Source: Phyto melanocephala (lineage: Eukaryota > Arthropoda > Insecta > Diptera > Rhinophoridae). Taken from it: a DNA stretch of 64,000 nucleotides. The notes under the pieces were generated by a model. That model saw only the letters and a list, made by a program, of their open reading frames with translations, did not search any database and was not told the origin of the DNA. Position numbers and translations under genes: made by a program. Each line of letters starts with the position of its first letter. The first letter of the stretch is position 1. Below are positions 34,080 through 47,280 of this stretch, one piece after another. The stretch covers positions 14,979,474 through 15,043,473 of the forward strand of contig OW799236.1 in the NCBI GenBank assembly GCA_941918925.1. The letters are read 5' to 3'.

Positions 34080-34383
34080 TAGTTTTAATGCCCTTAACTG
34101 TGGTCTTAATGGTATATATAGATTCAGTGGTATATATAGTCAATTCGTTTGTAATTTTTACAACATTAAATTTCGACTCCAAAAAGTATATATTTTCTGA
34201 AAGCTTGTGATCAGGGGAGTTGATTGAGCAATTTTCTTTTAAATCAACTTCTTAAAGCCCCCAGAGATCTGTGTGTATTATCTATTTGTTGCAAATATAC
34301 TGAAAGAATCGGAATCACAATTAAGCCCAATCGCCGAATAACTTTCTGAGAAATGAGCAAATAATCACGACTGCCTCTGTTTT
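34080..34383 (+). mobile_element. Diverged DINE-like fragment
   Basis: It retains GTATATATAGTCAATTCG, 'cgactccaaaaagtatatat', 'tctgaaagcttgtgatcagg' and the 'ccgaataactttctgagaaa' block. It has no (GTCY)n block and no 3' end. It is older than the copies on either side. Confidence 0.6.
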
Positions 34384-35251
34384 TATACCCTTCACACAGT
34401 GAAAAAGGGTATATATAGGTTTGTCATTCCGTGTGAAATTTCTACAATTTTCATTTCCGACCCCATAAAGTATATATTTTCTGAAAGCTTATGAATAGGG
34501 GAGTCGATTAAGCCCTGTCAGTCTGTCCGTCTGACCGTCTGTCCGTGTGTATGTTGAAATCAACTTTTTGAAGCCCCCCGACATAGGTTGGACCCGGGTA
34601 AGGTATTAAAATATCAGAAATATTCGGGAGTAGATCGGTATTGAAAATCAGAAACATCGGTACATAAACAACTGAGATATGAGCAAAAACCCACGACCAC
34701 CTCGATTTTTTTTTCACAAAAACAACATAACAACAACAACATACATACATACAAACGTGTATACTGGTTAGGGAAAACGTGGCATCGAATCCCAGCTGAG
34801 CCAAAAAAAATTTTTTTTATTAATTTTTAAAAAATTTTTTTTTTAATTTTTTTTTTTATTTTTTATTTAATATATTATATATATTTTTATTATTATTTTT
34901 TTATAATTTTTTTTTTAATTTTTTTTTATTTTTTGTTTGTTTTATATATATTATATATATAATTATTTTTTTTTTAAATTTTTTTTTTAAAATTTTTTTT
35001 TTAAATTTTTTTTAAAATATTTTTTTTGTTTTTTTAACATACATACATGAATTTATAATTTTACAATGGGATGTTTTTATATATGTATGTTTTTATATGT
35101 ATTTCATATGGGATGAATGGTGACACAATCTACTGTTATGTACGTATTTCATATGGGATAAATGGTGACACAATCTACTGTTATTGCATGACTACATGTT
35201 GTGAAGGGTATATAAGATTCGGCACGGCCGAATATAGCGCTCGTACTTGTT
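34384..35251 (+). mobile_element. DINE-1/mini-me-like element, complete
   Basis: It starts TATACCCTTCACACAGTG with a GGGTATA hairpin partner. It has the core at 34455-34475, (GTCY)n at 34518-34545, the CATCGAATCCCAGCTGAGCC block near 34782, long T-rich tracts (34805-35035) and the TTCGGCACGGCCGAA stem-loop, ending CTTGTT in a T run. A 50-base unit with CGTATTTCATATGGGATGAA is duplicated at 35097-35170. Confidence 0.8.
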
Positions 35252-36150
35252 TTTTCTTATATTTTTACCGTAAAAATTAGCATTTTTCAGACCAAGGCCA
35301 TTTTTTATCTTTTTTTTTCTATTTTATCTATCCATTGTTACTATCTGTAGATAAAATGTGCCCCTAGGGTTACTTGTTTTTTTTTTAGATAAAACGATCA
35401 CTAATTAGCGAAGTTATAGACAAAAAAAATAATTTAAAATATATCAATTTACTAAAGCTTTTAAATAATTTTTGAACACTCTTATGCCACCAAAACGCCA
35501 GCCATATTCTCGAAAACTTTTGCTTAGAAAAATTCAGTTTGAAACTAACTGAGATATAAGCAAAAAACTTCAACTACTTCCTTGTTTTTACTAAAATTTA
35601 CAAACAAAAGTAGATTTTTTCCTTCTTCTGGATAACAGAGAGCAGAGTTATCGGTATCAAAAAAAGGAATTGTCTATTTAGGTATAAAACGCTATAGACA
35701 AATTTAAAATCAATGATGGCGGCCATCGCTATATAATGGGGTATAATAAATTTATATGTGTGTTAAATCTAGTAAGAACAAATTTTCCCACTTCAGTTCC
35801 GTCAACAGTGGTATTAAATTAAGGACTTGATCAATAGATATATAATTCAAGATGGTGTTCGAAGTCAAATGGCCAATATACGCGCCATATACAAAATTTA
35901 CGCCTTTGTCCCCTTTGAAGCCCACAATGTTAATGTAAAATGAAAGAAATTGACCAGTAGAATACAGCAAAATAAGAAAAAGTAAAAACCCAAGATGGCA
36001 CCCTAAACAAAATGGCCTATAATTTATTTTCGCAACCCTATCAAAATGAGTATCTAATGGAAGGGCTTGACTAAAATAATACAACTAACAATGTAAAGAT
36101 TCGAAATTAAAGATGGTGGCGTATATAAAAAGTAAAATAGCATATAACAT
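35252..36150 (+). mobile_element. Diverged DINE-like repeat, second subtype
   Basis: In inverted orientation it carries the blocks of 3312-5320 and 57995-58738: 'gcgaagttatagac', 'tcagtttgaaactaactgag', 'caagatggtgttcgaag', 'caaatggccaatata', 'tatctaatggaagggcttga'. It lies directly behind the previous copy. Non-coding; the 110-codon frame at 35752-36084 is a by-product. Confidence 0.5.
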
Positions 36151-39100
36151 TAAATCTGAACCCTGAGTCCAGCTACGATGTGGTTAATTTTCCTATGAAC
36201 ATGATGGTTAAAGGTATTATCAGATTTTGCATTGCGAATATACATTTTTTGCTTATTTTTTTTTTAATATTCGTGCTTCATATTTTCTTTAAATATTCGG
36301 CATGTTTAAATTTTATGTGTTGTATTAGTGATATTTGAATGCATGTGTTTGTCGTGTGTAAAATAAAAAAATTCTTTAAATTAATTTTAACCTTAAGCAA
36401 TCAGGTAGTTTTTTTAATTAGAATTTACATTGAAAATTAAATTACTCTCTTCCACAGGATTTTTGTTGCAAGAAAATGTCAAAATATTTTGACCGTAAAT
36501 ATTAAAACTAAACAAACTGCAGGTGGTAGCTGTCCTTAACATTTCTCTTTAGAGTTTGTTTTAACACAGCACTGTTTTGTTTTTGTATTGTGAGTGGGTT
36601 ATTGTTTTTGATTTTAACCCTACATAATAGGCAGACAAATGTGGTGGAATTTTGCTTTTACTATAAAAGAAAACAATATTTTTTTTTCCTTTTTCTTAAG
36701 TTTTTATTTGTTTTCGCAATTTTGTTTATAGAAATCCTAAACATTAATTTTCTTTAAAAATCCTCAAAAAATGTATAAAAAGCATTCGACAAGTGACAAC
36801 TCGTAATCTCAACTCTAAGTTTCAGAAAAATGGTTTAAAATCTTACAAGATAAATAAAAAACACGTGTGAATTAAACTCCCAACAGGTGTTCATTTTTCA
36901 ACATAATGTTGTAAATGAATAGGGTCCATCAAATACTGAGCATTTGAAAAATTGCATATTTAAATTTTAAGAAAACACAAGCCCTTATTTGAGTGATGAT
37001 ATTTTTGTAAAAGAAATTCCTTTAAGAAAAACAAAAAGTTATTCAACCAAAAGATTAAATATTTATACATGTGTTTTATTTTAGACACACACAAATGAAA
37101 AGGTTTTTAAGTGTGTGATGAGATATGTATGTATGTAAATGTCCTTTTAGTAAAAAACACACATGAGTGTAAAAAAATAACACGAGTTTGTTTCGTTTCC
37201 GTTTAAATAAACATTAATATTGTATTTATTTTGGTAATAGGAGGGTAATTTGAAAATTAATTCAAATTATTCAAAGTATGTAAAACACATTATAGTTCCA
37301 ATAGCTCTTGGTCGTAGTGATGGTAAAACATCATTAAAGTTTCAACAACATGATTAGAGCTTACTCTTTGTTAGCTGTTTTAAATGATAGAGAGTGTTTA
37401 ATTTCTTACGACATAAAAGTATTAATTTTGGATAGATTTTTAACATTTTATGGCCTTCAGAAATAATAAAAATTTTGCTTTGCCGTGGCGGTGACACAAG
37501 GCTTCTTTCAAACTATCCTCATATTATATTTCGTATTATTCTGTTTTACTATATTGTCTATTTTACTGCCATAGATTAACATCTAAAGAGCACATCTAGT
37601 CACATGTCTGTATTGCAAATAAAGAAAAAAAAAACAATAATAAATGATGTCGTTGCTGTTTGATGGTAATGACAATAATACTAAAAGGATTTCATGTTTA
37701 TATCTACACATATGTATGGACGTGTCTTACAATACATCTTTTATATCTTTATTATCATCCTGATTATATAATACATATGTATGAATGAAATATTTTGTTC
37801 TGTTGATGCTTGTTGGCAACATTAAAGAAATGTGATGAATATGGCAACACATTTATTTATTTATCTAAAACAAAACATGTATTTCTCATTATCAACAGTA
37901 CAATCATTATTGTAATACACACTTATAGCCTGCCAGCAAATGTTGACAAAATTAATTTCACACAGCGGCAATTAAAAAATCGTATCTTTGACTAAAGTAG
38001 CGGCAATAACAAATTTTACACAAACAAATAATATTTTTTATTGAAAATTGTATCCACTATAATAAAATTATAAAAACTCAACACGTTTACTCTACGCAAA
38101 ATATTAGTTTTTGGATAATTAAAAACTCTACAATAACAAATTTATGTACTAAATACTAGAGATCAGGCCCAAATTCACACGTGTAAAATTTACTAATAGT
38201 AAATATATCTTTTTATAAGGAAAAACCCGTACAACAATATATAATATTTTTTAATAGTATTGGAAATATAAAGGCAAAAAATAATATATTTTACAATGAT
38301 TTTGCCTAGAAAATAAAAATTTTATATTGACAAAAAAAAATAATAAAATAATTAAAAAGTTATATATAAATTAAGTTATCTGTAACGGAGTTCAAATGCT
38401 TTCCATTGTTTATAATTTCGATAAAAAATTTGTTTGTTTCAGAGGCGAATGGCATTTATGTAGAAATGTCTATCAGATATCTCTTTACGGAATTGAATGA
38501 ATTAAAAAAAATAATAATAATTTAATAAAATAACAAATATAAAATAGTAAATAAAGACGCTTATATACATATGTAGTTTCCCAAGAATCCCTTTATTTTT
38601 ATTTAAACAATAGATGCCACAAACATATTCTTTTATTGTTTTCATTCGAACAATGTTCTGGCAATTATAAATATAAAAAGAATCAGCAAAATACGTTAAA
38701 CCGTGGTCAAGATATGCTGCTACATTCTTGCGGGAAATTGCATAGTAAATTCATTCTCATTGTACTGAAGATACCACGCTCACTTTTTAAAGTTTTGGTC
38801 CCTTTTGGGATAGAAATTTTTTGAAGGGTAGATAGCAGAGGTGCCACTTTGGTCTAATCGAACCAAGATTAGTATATATTTTTTTTTTAATTTGAACATA
38901 ACTTGGTCGCCTGGTTGGTTTGTTTAAAAATTTTAAAGATTTTGGTAGAATTTTATTTGAGCTTTATAACATTAAAAGTTAAATTTGTTGAAATTAAAAA
39001 GTTGTATTTTAAATTGTGTCAAGTTTAAAGTTTTCTTAAAATAATATGTTCAAGAGCTTTAGTTTTACGTTTGAAATAATGATATTTGATTATTAAGGGT

Positions 39101-39634
39101 TAATAAAAATACTAAGGCTGCAATATATATAAATATAAATTGCTTTAAACTGTGATGTCTGGCAACGTTCTTTTTTAATAACAATTTAATACTAATGTAC
39201 GATATAATATATAACATTTAGGAAATTAGTGGATTCAGAGACAGTAGCAACACAGTATAACAGGATTTGGCTTAGTAGAACTTGTAATTAGATATAAGTA
39301 CAATCTTAAAAGTTTTTTGGACACATGTTACTTCTTCCCGGCGCTGTGGTACAAAAACTATACCACTAATTTTATTAATTTTCATACATACTGTGTTCAA
39401 TTGTATAACCTAATTATCACTTTTCTATGTAGATACAAGCTTATATTTAACAAAAAAAAGTGTTTGAAGGAGATATATATGTAATTTTTGTACTAAAATT
39501 AATGGTAATGGTTAAATGTTGAGAGAGGATACCGATATCCTTCCAGTGAATTCCTCAAGGATAACAAATTTTTTTTTTACCTTTTTTTTAAATACATATC
39601 TTTAATAAATAAAAGCAAATAAAAATCCGTTTTA
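36151..39634. other. Unassigned A/T-rich DNA
   Basis: No gene, RNA or transposable-element boundary could be supported in 3.5 kb. Short open frames at 37810-37995 and 38636-38824 show no domain. Confidence 0.4.
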
Positions 39635-39639
39635 ATTTT

Positions 39640-39960
39640 TGTCGATTTCATATAGTGCGCGGGAAAGAGTTAGAACAATTCAAAATATCACATACAAAAT
39701 ATATATGAAATGCCATATTCATAAAAAGTATTTTAGGTTTTTTCAAGACTTATTTGACAACTATTGTACAGAAATTTGTCAAATAAGCCTTCAATAAATC
39801 TAAAATATTTTATATGAATTAATAGTAAAAAAATATTAAAATAAATAAATTTTTATTACTAATTGTTAATTAATATTTAGAAAGTCAGTCTTATAATATT
39901 TTGGTAGGTGTTTTGTAGATTTTATTAGATTTTGGCCCGCGTTTGAAATATATATTGTAG
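39640..39960. repeat. Palindrome-containing repeat
   Basis: A hairpin (CTTATTTGACAA and TTGTCAAATAAG, 39759-39797) sits in a wider imperfect palindrome (39735-39820). Blocks GATTTCATATAGTGCGCGGG and GGCCCGCGTTTGAAATATAT near the two edges form a weak outer inverted pair. The inner part is shared with 27157-27266. Confidence 0.45.
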
Positions 39961-40093
39961 GAAAATTATTTTCATTGTGTCATCCTTAGTGAATAGGTAT
40001 AAGTGTACTCAAAACAAATAAATATGTCTCCTACTTCTTTTTTTCTGCAATTCTCCCATTGAGTGTTTATGTACACGTGTTTACAGTTTGTTG

Positions 40094-40161
40094 TGGTTTA
40101 TTTTTTCTTGTTGTTTATTTTTTCTTGTTGTTTATTTTTTCTTGTTGTTTATTTTTCTATT
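40094..40161. repeat. 17-bp tandem repeat, four units
   Basis: The unit TGTTTATTTTTTCTTGT repeats head to tail with almost no change; the last unit is truncated. Confidence 0.85.
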
Positions 40162-40569
40162 CAATGCTGGTCACTGTTGTGATATCTGTACTCTCTTTTT
40201 ATACCTTAAATACAGTTATTTGATATTATTGACCTAAATATGAGATAATAAAATAATAAAAAAAAAAAAATTACTTTGTATCTTATTTACGTTATTTATT
40301 GCTTCTGCATAACATTATCGTTTTTGAAATATGACATTTTCAATACCAGCATACAATTTAAATAATTGTAAATTATTTATAAAAATTGTATTTAAGTTTA
40401 AACTACGAACACTTATGTTATAAACGAAAAATCAATGTTAAGTATGTGTAAAAATTCTCACTAAATTAAAGTTCATCTGAAACAATGTGTGATAAAAAAT
40501 ATGGTTTTTTGAACCAAAATAATTATATGTAATTGGTTAATCAAAGTCTTGGTTTGTAATTACAAATTT

Positions 40570-40680
40570 TTTTTTGACACAAAACCGGTATGCTAAAGTG
40601 CCCGAAACTTCTATTGATTATTCGGATTTTAAAATATTGAAAATAAAATAAAATAAATTTAAACCGAGTCGATCACCCTA
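40570..40680. mobile_element. One-ended fragment of the TAGGGTGATCGA hAT-like family
   Basis: It ends AAACCGAGTCGATCACCCTA, matching the terminus of the 28386-29262 element including the adjacent GTCGA/ACCGAG sequence. A lone ACCGGT lies near 40583. The opposite end was not found. Confidence 0.55.
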
Positions 40681-41880
40681 GTGTGTACATTGTTTCCAAG
40701 AAAAATTAATTTTTTTCCAAAATTATTTCTCTCAATGTTTTTCTTTACCATCATTGAAGGAAAAACTATATTTACATGCCAGTCTATATGATGTCCTTAT
40801 TATTGCAACAACTACAATACAATTTCGAAAACCTTTTAACTTTATGTCATTTTGAATCAATAGATCAGCGTTAAAAGTAAAAACAAAGAAAAAAAGGGAA
40901 GGTAGTTTGCAAGATATACCCTCTATAATGTATTGAAAATTTCACAAGAAATAAAAGCAAACAAAAATAAACATTAAAAAATCAATAAAATTGCAATTTA
41001 CTATAAAACGTTTAACATTCATATAAATTACTTTTCCATATGCACATTATACCAACATTAATTTGCTTATATTTAACACACAAACAGCTCAAAGATAATA
41101 AAACTGACAGACAATGTTAAATCTAGCCAAATGCATTAAATTACTTAAAAAGTCGTTAATTTGTCTAAATTTTCAATGATATAAGATATCATGAAATTTG
41201 CTGTTTAAATAGGATTTAAATTTTGTAATAAATAAAATGTGAAGACATTTAGGCAAATTGTTGTCTTTCTTTTATATAAGATTTAAACAAAAAGGATTCA
41301 TTATTACTTAATATTAAATATAACAGTGGTTTTCAAAGCGAAGTAGAAGAATCCGTAGAACTTTTTTTCCTCAAGCAGAGATAGATTGGCAACATTGTTT
41401 TACTGTGACATTTTATTTGGCAGTTTAAAATAATTTAGAATTTTTATTTATTTCACAGTTCATCATGGATATTCACGGCTGAGTAACATTTGCAAAAGGC
41501 TTGTATTTAGTTTACAATAAAGCCTAAGACCTAAGACCTAAAAAATATTCAAAAACTATTATTTAACTTAAATGGGTTTTGGAAAAATTGTTAAAACAAA
41601 ATTCGATATTAAACATTTTTTAAAGTCCTTGTAAAAAAAACCGTGAAAGGTGGTTTAAGCAAAAAATTAAGAAACTCTTTCGCTATTAATCATGGCATGT
41701 GTTAGTAAGAATGTTTTTATTATCAACAAACATTTTCTTATATTTGTTAGTTTACCATGTACTGTGCGCAGCCTTAATGTAGGCAACACAAAATGGCAAG
41801 TTATTTTCTATTAAACTAAAATAATTTAAAGCAAAAGGTCTCATCAAAATATTTAATTTTATCTTAAAGACAACAAAAAT
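40681..41880. other. Unassigned A/T-rich DNA
   Basis: Nothing supportable was seen apart from the small direct repeat 'cctaagacctaagaccta' near 41523. Confidence 0.4.
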
Positions 41881-41884
41881 AAAA

Positions 41885-41940
41885 TAAATACCAGCACTAT
41901 ATTCGGCTGTGCCAAATTTTTGATACCCACCACCAATTTT
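41885..41940 (-). mobile_element. DINE-like 3' end fragment
   Basis: ACCAGCACTATATTCGGCTG, then a decayed stem-loop and TTTTTGATACCCACCACC, recalls the DINE 3' terminus and subterminal motif. The DNA to about 42410 may be decayed DINE but cannot be aligned by eye; another AGCTATATTCGG trace is at 42387. Confidence 0.4.
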
Positions 41941-42727
41941 GTTTTGTACTTTTGTACCACAAAATTTGTTATTTCGTTAATAACTCTATCACTTCAGAAT
42001 AGATTCTTTATACCAAAATATATAAAAAATACTTTATTTAAGTAAATTATTTTGTTAGTTTTATTTGTTATATTCAGTCTTAAATTGTATTCGAAGTAAT
42101 TTTTTTATCAGAATATTTGAGAAGTTGGCGTTAAATTAGGCGTATCAAAGTAATCTCTGCTAATAAATTCAACCTTGATATTGCAATATAGAGTCCCTTA
42201 TTTTCCAAAATTTGTGTCTACATAAAAATTATATGAATTGAAAAAATCTTTATATAGGAGGATGGCGTTAAAGTGGGTGTATTACCTTCATTATTACAAC
42301 CATATAAACCAAAAGCCTTTATTTGGAAAATTTTAGAATCGTACATTTAATTCTAGACAATATAGCTCAATTACTTGAGCTATATTCGGTTCTACAAATT
42401 TCTATTATTTTATTCACAAAAGTGTAAATATTAATTGTTTGTGAAACTGATTTGCATTTGCTTGCTTAAAAAATAAAAAAAACTCTGCATTACTTTGCAT
42501 TCGAACACATGAATAAGCATAAAAACCACAACAAAAACCAAAACAGTTTGTACCATCATGTAAAACATCGCCTGCTCTTTTTGTTGTTTTTGTTTTTTAT
42601 ATAGAGTTTTCTTGTTGCATTCTCAATAAAAACAGAGGCATACGTGTTGAAATTACTGACTTTTAATATCAAAATTTTTGAAAGCATTTCTAATATATTG
42701 ATACTACACACGAGACCATAAGAATTG

Positions 42728-42800
42728 TGAGTTGATTTCAACACTCACACGGATAGATGGATGGACAAGGCTTAATCGACTTCTCTATCTATAAGGATTA
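42728..42800 (-). mobile_element. DINE-like internal fragment
   Basis: It contains TTGATTTCAACACTCACACG, a decayed (GTCY)n block (GGATAGATGGATGGACAAGG) and CTTAATCGACTTCTCTATC. It lies just left of the mariner relic; a second fragment with the same starting block lies just right of it. Confidence 0.5.
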
Positions 42801-42904
42801 CAAATTCCTGGCAAATTACTACTGTTGAAATTACAAGTAGTATTAATAACTGATACAGGGTGTGCTCTAAAAAAGTACTGATTAATTTTTTAAATTTCTG
42901 GTTT

Positions 42905-43690
42905 TATTGAAAAGGTCAAACTTGGTCATTTAGGAATGGAAGACGGCAGTACCTCATCCGATCAACCAAATTTTTCACTACATTTTTAATTGTTGTAGAT
43001 GGAAAATCTCTTCAATGGCCACTTCGATTTTATAATTTAACGCTTCAAGTGTCTCTGGATGGTGTGTGTAACATTTATCGTTAATGGCTCCCCACAGAAA
43101 ATAATCCAAAGTGCTTAAGTCACAGTTCCGGTACGGCCTATTGACAATTTCGGCAAGCAAAGGCGTTAAAGATCGATGGTGAAGTCAAAGAAAAATGCCC
43201 AAAGATACCAGCCGACAAAAATCCACACCATTTAGTGACTTGTTGTGGATATATTGACTTTTCAAAAGTCACGTGTGGATTCTCTCAGAATCCAATATGT
43301 GGTAATTTTGCTTATTGACGTGGCCACCGATAGGAAAATTAACGTCATCTGAAAACACAATTTATTGGTAAAATTCTTCTGCCAAACAGTCTTCAGCTCA
43401 TTGGGCGAAGCAAAAACGCATCGGATAGTTGTGAAGCTTCAGTTGTTGAACTTTTCAAGTCTTCATACCGAGGTCCTTATGCAAAATTCCTTTTAAGGAA
43501 GTGCGAAAAATATTTTCGTTCCTGAGCACAATGACGAGTTGATGGATGTTCTTGCGAATTCTCAACTACAGCAGCAATGGTTTTGACTGAAAGCACTGGA
43601 CGAGAACACACACGGGTTACTTTGTCCAATAATGATCCGATTTCATGAACTCCCTTCACAAATTTACGCACAAACTTTCTAGTTCAAGCT
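42905..43690 (-). pseudogene. Mariner-like transposase, decayed, nearly full length
   Basis: On the minus strand the order is RKFVKGVHEIGSLLDK and PVLSVKTIAAVVENSQEHPS (N-terminal helix-turn-helix region, near 43670-43545). Then come IVFSDDVNFPIGGHVNKQN near 43350 (first aspartate) and, after a deletion of the middle including the second aspartate, NRPYRNCDLSTLDYFLWGAI near 43130 (third aspartate). The tail is DRMRYCRLPFLNDQV near 42930. Frameshifts and stops separate these pieces. An AGGGTGTGCTCTAAAAAAGT stretch at 42857 may be the remaining 3' terminal repeat; the 5' end is missing where DINE sequence begins. Confidence 0.75.
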
Positions 43691-43860
43691 TTACCATGAT
43701 TTCAACAGACTGACGGACGGACGAACGGACATACGAGTTAATACAGCTCGATCGTCCTTAAATTAAATCAAAAACCAGAAAAAATATACCATATGGGGTA
43801 TAAAATGTATATTTGAATATGTTACAAATGGAATGAGTAAATGAATATGCCCCTCATTTT
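43691..43860 (-). mobile_element. DINE-like fragment
   Basis: GATTTCAACAGACTGACGGA opens the (GTCY)n block at 43706-43730. A diverged core (ATACCATATGGGGTATAAAA) and ACAAATGGAATGAGTAAA follow. It abuts the mariner relic on its left. Confidence 0.5.
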
Positions 43861-46380
43861 ATACAAAAATAACTAAATACTTAAATACTTGTGCACATAC
43901 AAATGTAAAGTAATGAAACTTTTAAGATGCCAACAACTAATAGTTGGCAAGATTTCTTTTCAGGATCTATGAGATCATAGGTTTATTTTATATAAAAGAA
44001 CTTGTTAATTTCATTATTTATTTCATTGAAATATTTAAGTAAGATTTCCTATTTTACAGTTTAAGGTAAGTAAAACAACTGACATATTTAGGAAAATTTT
44101 CGTAAAAAGCTGTTACAGTCCAATATCTACAAGCTTCACAACGAGGCAAAACTCCATTTAAATTTCTAAAATATGAAAAAAAAATTCTATTACTTAAACT
44201 TTAATTGACTTTTTTTTCTTATTTCTTCTACTACAAAATTTCTTTACATCTTAAGACGTGTAGTCAGTCATTGTCACCAGATAACACAAAGAAGCACTAC
44301 ACAGATTTCTGTCTTGTCTGATACTTGATAAAGCATCAAGTAGTTCTTTTTGAATCACATGGCAAAGGCAACATGTAGAGAAAAGCAAAAACAAAAACAA
44401 CAACATCTAAGAGTTAAGAAGAAGAAAAAAACAGCGTAAAGAAAAACACTTTTCAACATCCGGCTTAACTCCTTATACTCTACAAAGAATAAAAGTTTTT
44501 TCTCTTTGCTTTTACTTGTAAAATTTTCAGAAATTTAAAGTATACGGCATAGTTAAAGTACAGCACTATTCTATAGTGAAAAAGTATTCCAAACAATATC
44601 TGAGACTTATAAGTCTTAGTGTTGGTCTACACTAAACTCGATATTATTGGCAGCACTGAAATTGTTTCCTGATTTCGAAGCAACAGAGATTACAAGGTGA
44701 ATGAGTCGTGCTGCAAGTATCAGTCAAAAAATTTTCTTACGACAAAATTTTCCCCAAACAAATTGGTAGATAAATACATCTTAAGTAAGTGGTACAAGAA
44801 ATTGTTTTTTTTATGAGAAAATATCAAGTTGAAATACCAAAGTAAGAATGTACATTCAAGAAATTAAAAAAAAACCCGTGTGACAGGTGTTAAGCTACTA
44901 AGTTTTTTGATTGATAAATCTTAAGTAAAAGTCTGGCTTCTTATATATCTTTGATCGGAGACCAATTAAAATGCACCTGAGACTGAGTCTGTATACATTT
45001 CCTACTAACATGGTTGACCTAGACCGTCAGATGAGTCCAAAATTACAGACATTGTAAGCCAATAATGATTAGGAGGCACGATGCTAAATCTTTTTAGCAT
45101 TTTACTCTCTCGCGTAAAGGGCATAAAAATATGTTTTAACTACTTAGGCGTATGAGTGATATTATTTCTTGTAACGATTATAATATTACTCATACGCACA
45201 CATTTACATTTTAACATGGATTTTTCTGGTATGTACCCGTAATTAATTTTATATTTTGCTATTAGTTTAATCCTTAAAATGATTTTATAATTACTTGCAA
45301 ACACCATATCTCTACTCTTTTGTAAAAATTTAGTCCTTCAGCTTATTTATGCAAACACAAGTTAGAAGAAACAAACTTAATTCTAAACGGCTCTAGTTGG
45401 CTTTTAAAAACCACTTTTTAAATTTATGCACGTTTTAACATTTCTGCACACATGTGGACAAATTCTGCTACAGCTGCAGTTACCAAAGGATAAAAAAAAC
45501 TAACACAAACACAATATGTTTTTTTCAATCCAGCAAGTATGTTAAATAAACAGGAAAAAATGTAGTTGAGAAACACACACATTGAAATTTTATTAATTGT
45601 ATTTTATTAGTTTCTATTTTTTATTTGGGTGATAAAGGATATAAGTGGGGGATAAAGGAAAAACGTAGAATTAAGTTAAAGCAAACAAAGCTAATAGTTT
45701 TAAAATAACCGCAGAAGATTAAAGCAGGAATGTAGAGTTAATAGAAAAAAACTGCAACAACAACTAAGGGATTTAGTTAGCATTTAGTAGGTATATTAAC
45801 AAACTTAAACATATTTAAAGTTAAAGCAAAATACTGTAGATATAAACATGCTTATTTGTAAACTCATTGATATTTATACCAATGGAAACAGATAAATGGA
45901 AAAGATATTATTTTTGGGCAAATTCTTACGTCTGGTAATTTGAAAGACTGTAACTTTTTTCAAGAAAATTCACAACATATTATGCAACAACGCTGTATTT
46001 GTCTCGTCAGGGTATTACTCCTCTTTTAGCCATCAATTCTTTCATATTTGCTTATTTAAATCCGGTCTCTCAACAGGCCTCAAAATATTTGAGCCACAAG
46101 AACAAGACAGCTTATTGTTATTGTCAACCTGAAAAATTACACGAGCGGCAATTTTCTTATACACCTGTACCGCATTGGAGCTAAATTAAACTTTGAATGC
46201 ATTTTTGGAATACCCTATGTAATCTAATAAACTATCGGGAGATTAATTGTGAGGTTTGATTATAAAAAGTCTTTCTTTTTTGACGGATTAAGCATGAATC
46301 ATGTCAAACTGCTGTGTAGTTTTTGTTTAGTATCCTTTGCCCAGTCATCACGAAAAGACCCACTCCACAACAGCGTTTTC
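43861..46380. other. Unassigned DNA
   Basis: No gene supported in 2.5 kb. The plus-strand frame at 45999-46184 (62 codons, opened by TTG, with QQASKYLSHKNK and a YCYCQPEK stretch) matches no domain I know. Confidence 0.4.
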
Positions 46381-46384
46381 GAAT

Positions 46385-46560
46385 TTTCTAGTTGCATTAC
46401 GAAAGCCAGAGTTCAGTGAAAAATGTTGTCTGTGTATTTTAACGAACTTATCATGTCCATAATCGACCTACACAAATGACTGTTGCCAAGTCCATTCACA
46501 AATTTGAATACCAGTTTGCATTATTGGAGCATGTAGTGAAGAGGAACAATGGTATGGTGT
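46385..46560 (+). pseudogene. Mariner-like transposase, N-terminal relic
   Basis: The frame reads YESQSSVKNVVCVF, a stop, RTYHVHNRPTQMTVAKSIHK and FEYQFALLEHVVKRN. This follows the usual course of the first helix-turn-helix and linker of mariner transposases (SVxxTxRALR..YGRHNRPT..TVxxIxxKFE). No catalytic part follows and no terminal repeat was found. Confidence 0.6.
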
Positions 46561-47280
46561 GGTTTATGGGCTGGTCGAAATATTGATAAATATTTCTTCA
46601 AAAATCAGGCAAATACCAGTAAAACCCAGTAGATCCTAGTAAAAAAAATGTTGCACTCGTTCAATGTGAATAACATTTTTCAAGACTTCTAATTCATAAG
46701 TGCAAGAGCAGGCATGAGAAATGATTTCTCCAAATCCCAAATAGTCAGCTGTTAATGATGTGCTTCAAACTACATGCAAATGCATGCCAGAAACCTTAAA
46801 CAATTTATGTAAACAAACAATATTAACTCACGAAACATGGGTTTCTTTTCAGCTACTGTGAATGCGTTCTATGCACTTATTAGAATGAAGTGAATTTTTA
46901 TTAATATTTTTATATAAACCCATGCTCTCCAATGACGCGTTAATGTTAAAATCATGCAAGTTTCACCTAATTTCAACCACTTCATCAGGGTTTGAACTCA
47001 TGCAATCATTATTTCTTTTGCTTGTTAACGGACTATGCATAAGCTTCCTGAAATTCAAGCTTATGGTCTCGGTGAGGTCTGGTTTAAACAAGATGATACT
47101 ACGAGACATACAGAGTGTGAAACAATATACTTGTTGAGAAATCATTTTTGTGAGATCTTTCTTTTAAGTCTTGCTACGGTAAATTAGCCATCTACATCCT
47201 GCTATATCACACCCTTGTACTATTTTCTCATGAGATCTAAGGCTTTCGAGAATAAGCCAGCTACGATTGCTTCTTTGGAA
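46561..47280. other. Unassigned DNA, somewhat less A/T-rich
   Basis: Two overlapping frames on opposite strands (46922-47137 plus, 46963-47145 minus) are open but match nothing recognisable. The composition hints at an old, unidentified TE. Confidence 0.35.

Noticed and set aside
38838..39175. Possible hAT element between CAGAGGTGCCACTTT and GTCTGGCAACGTTC
   Set aside because: The two ends do not match as inverted repeats and no target duplication is present.
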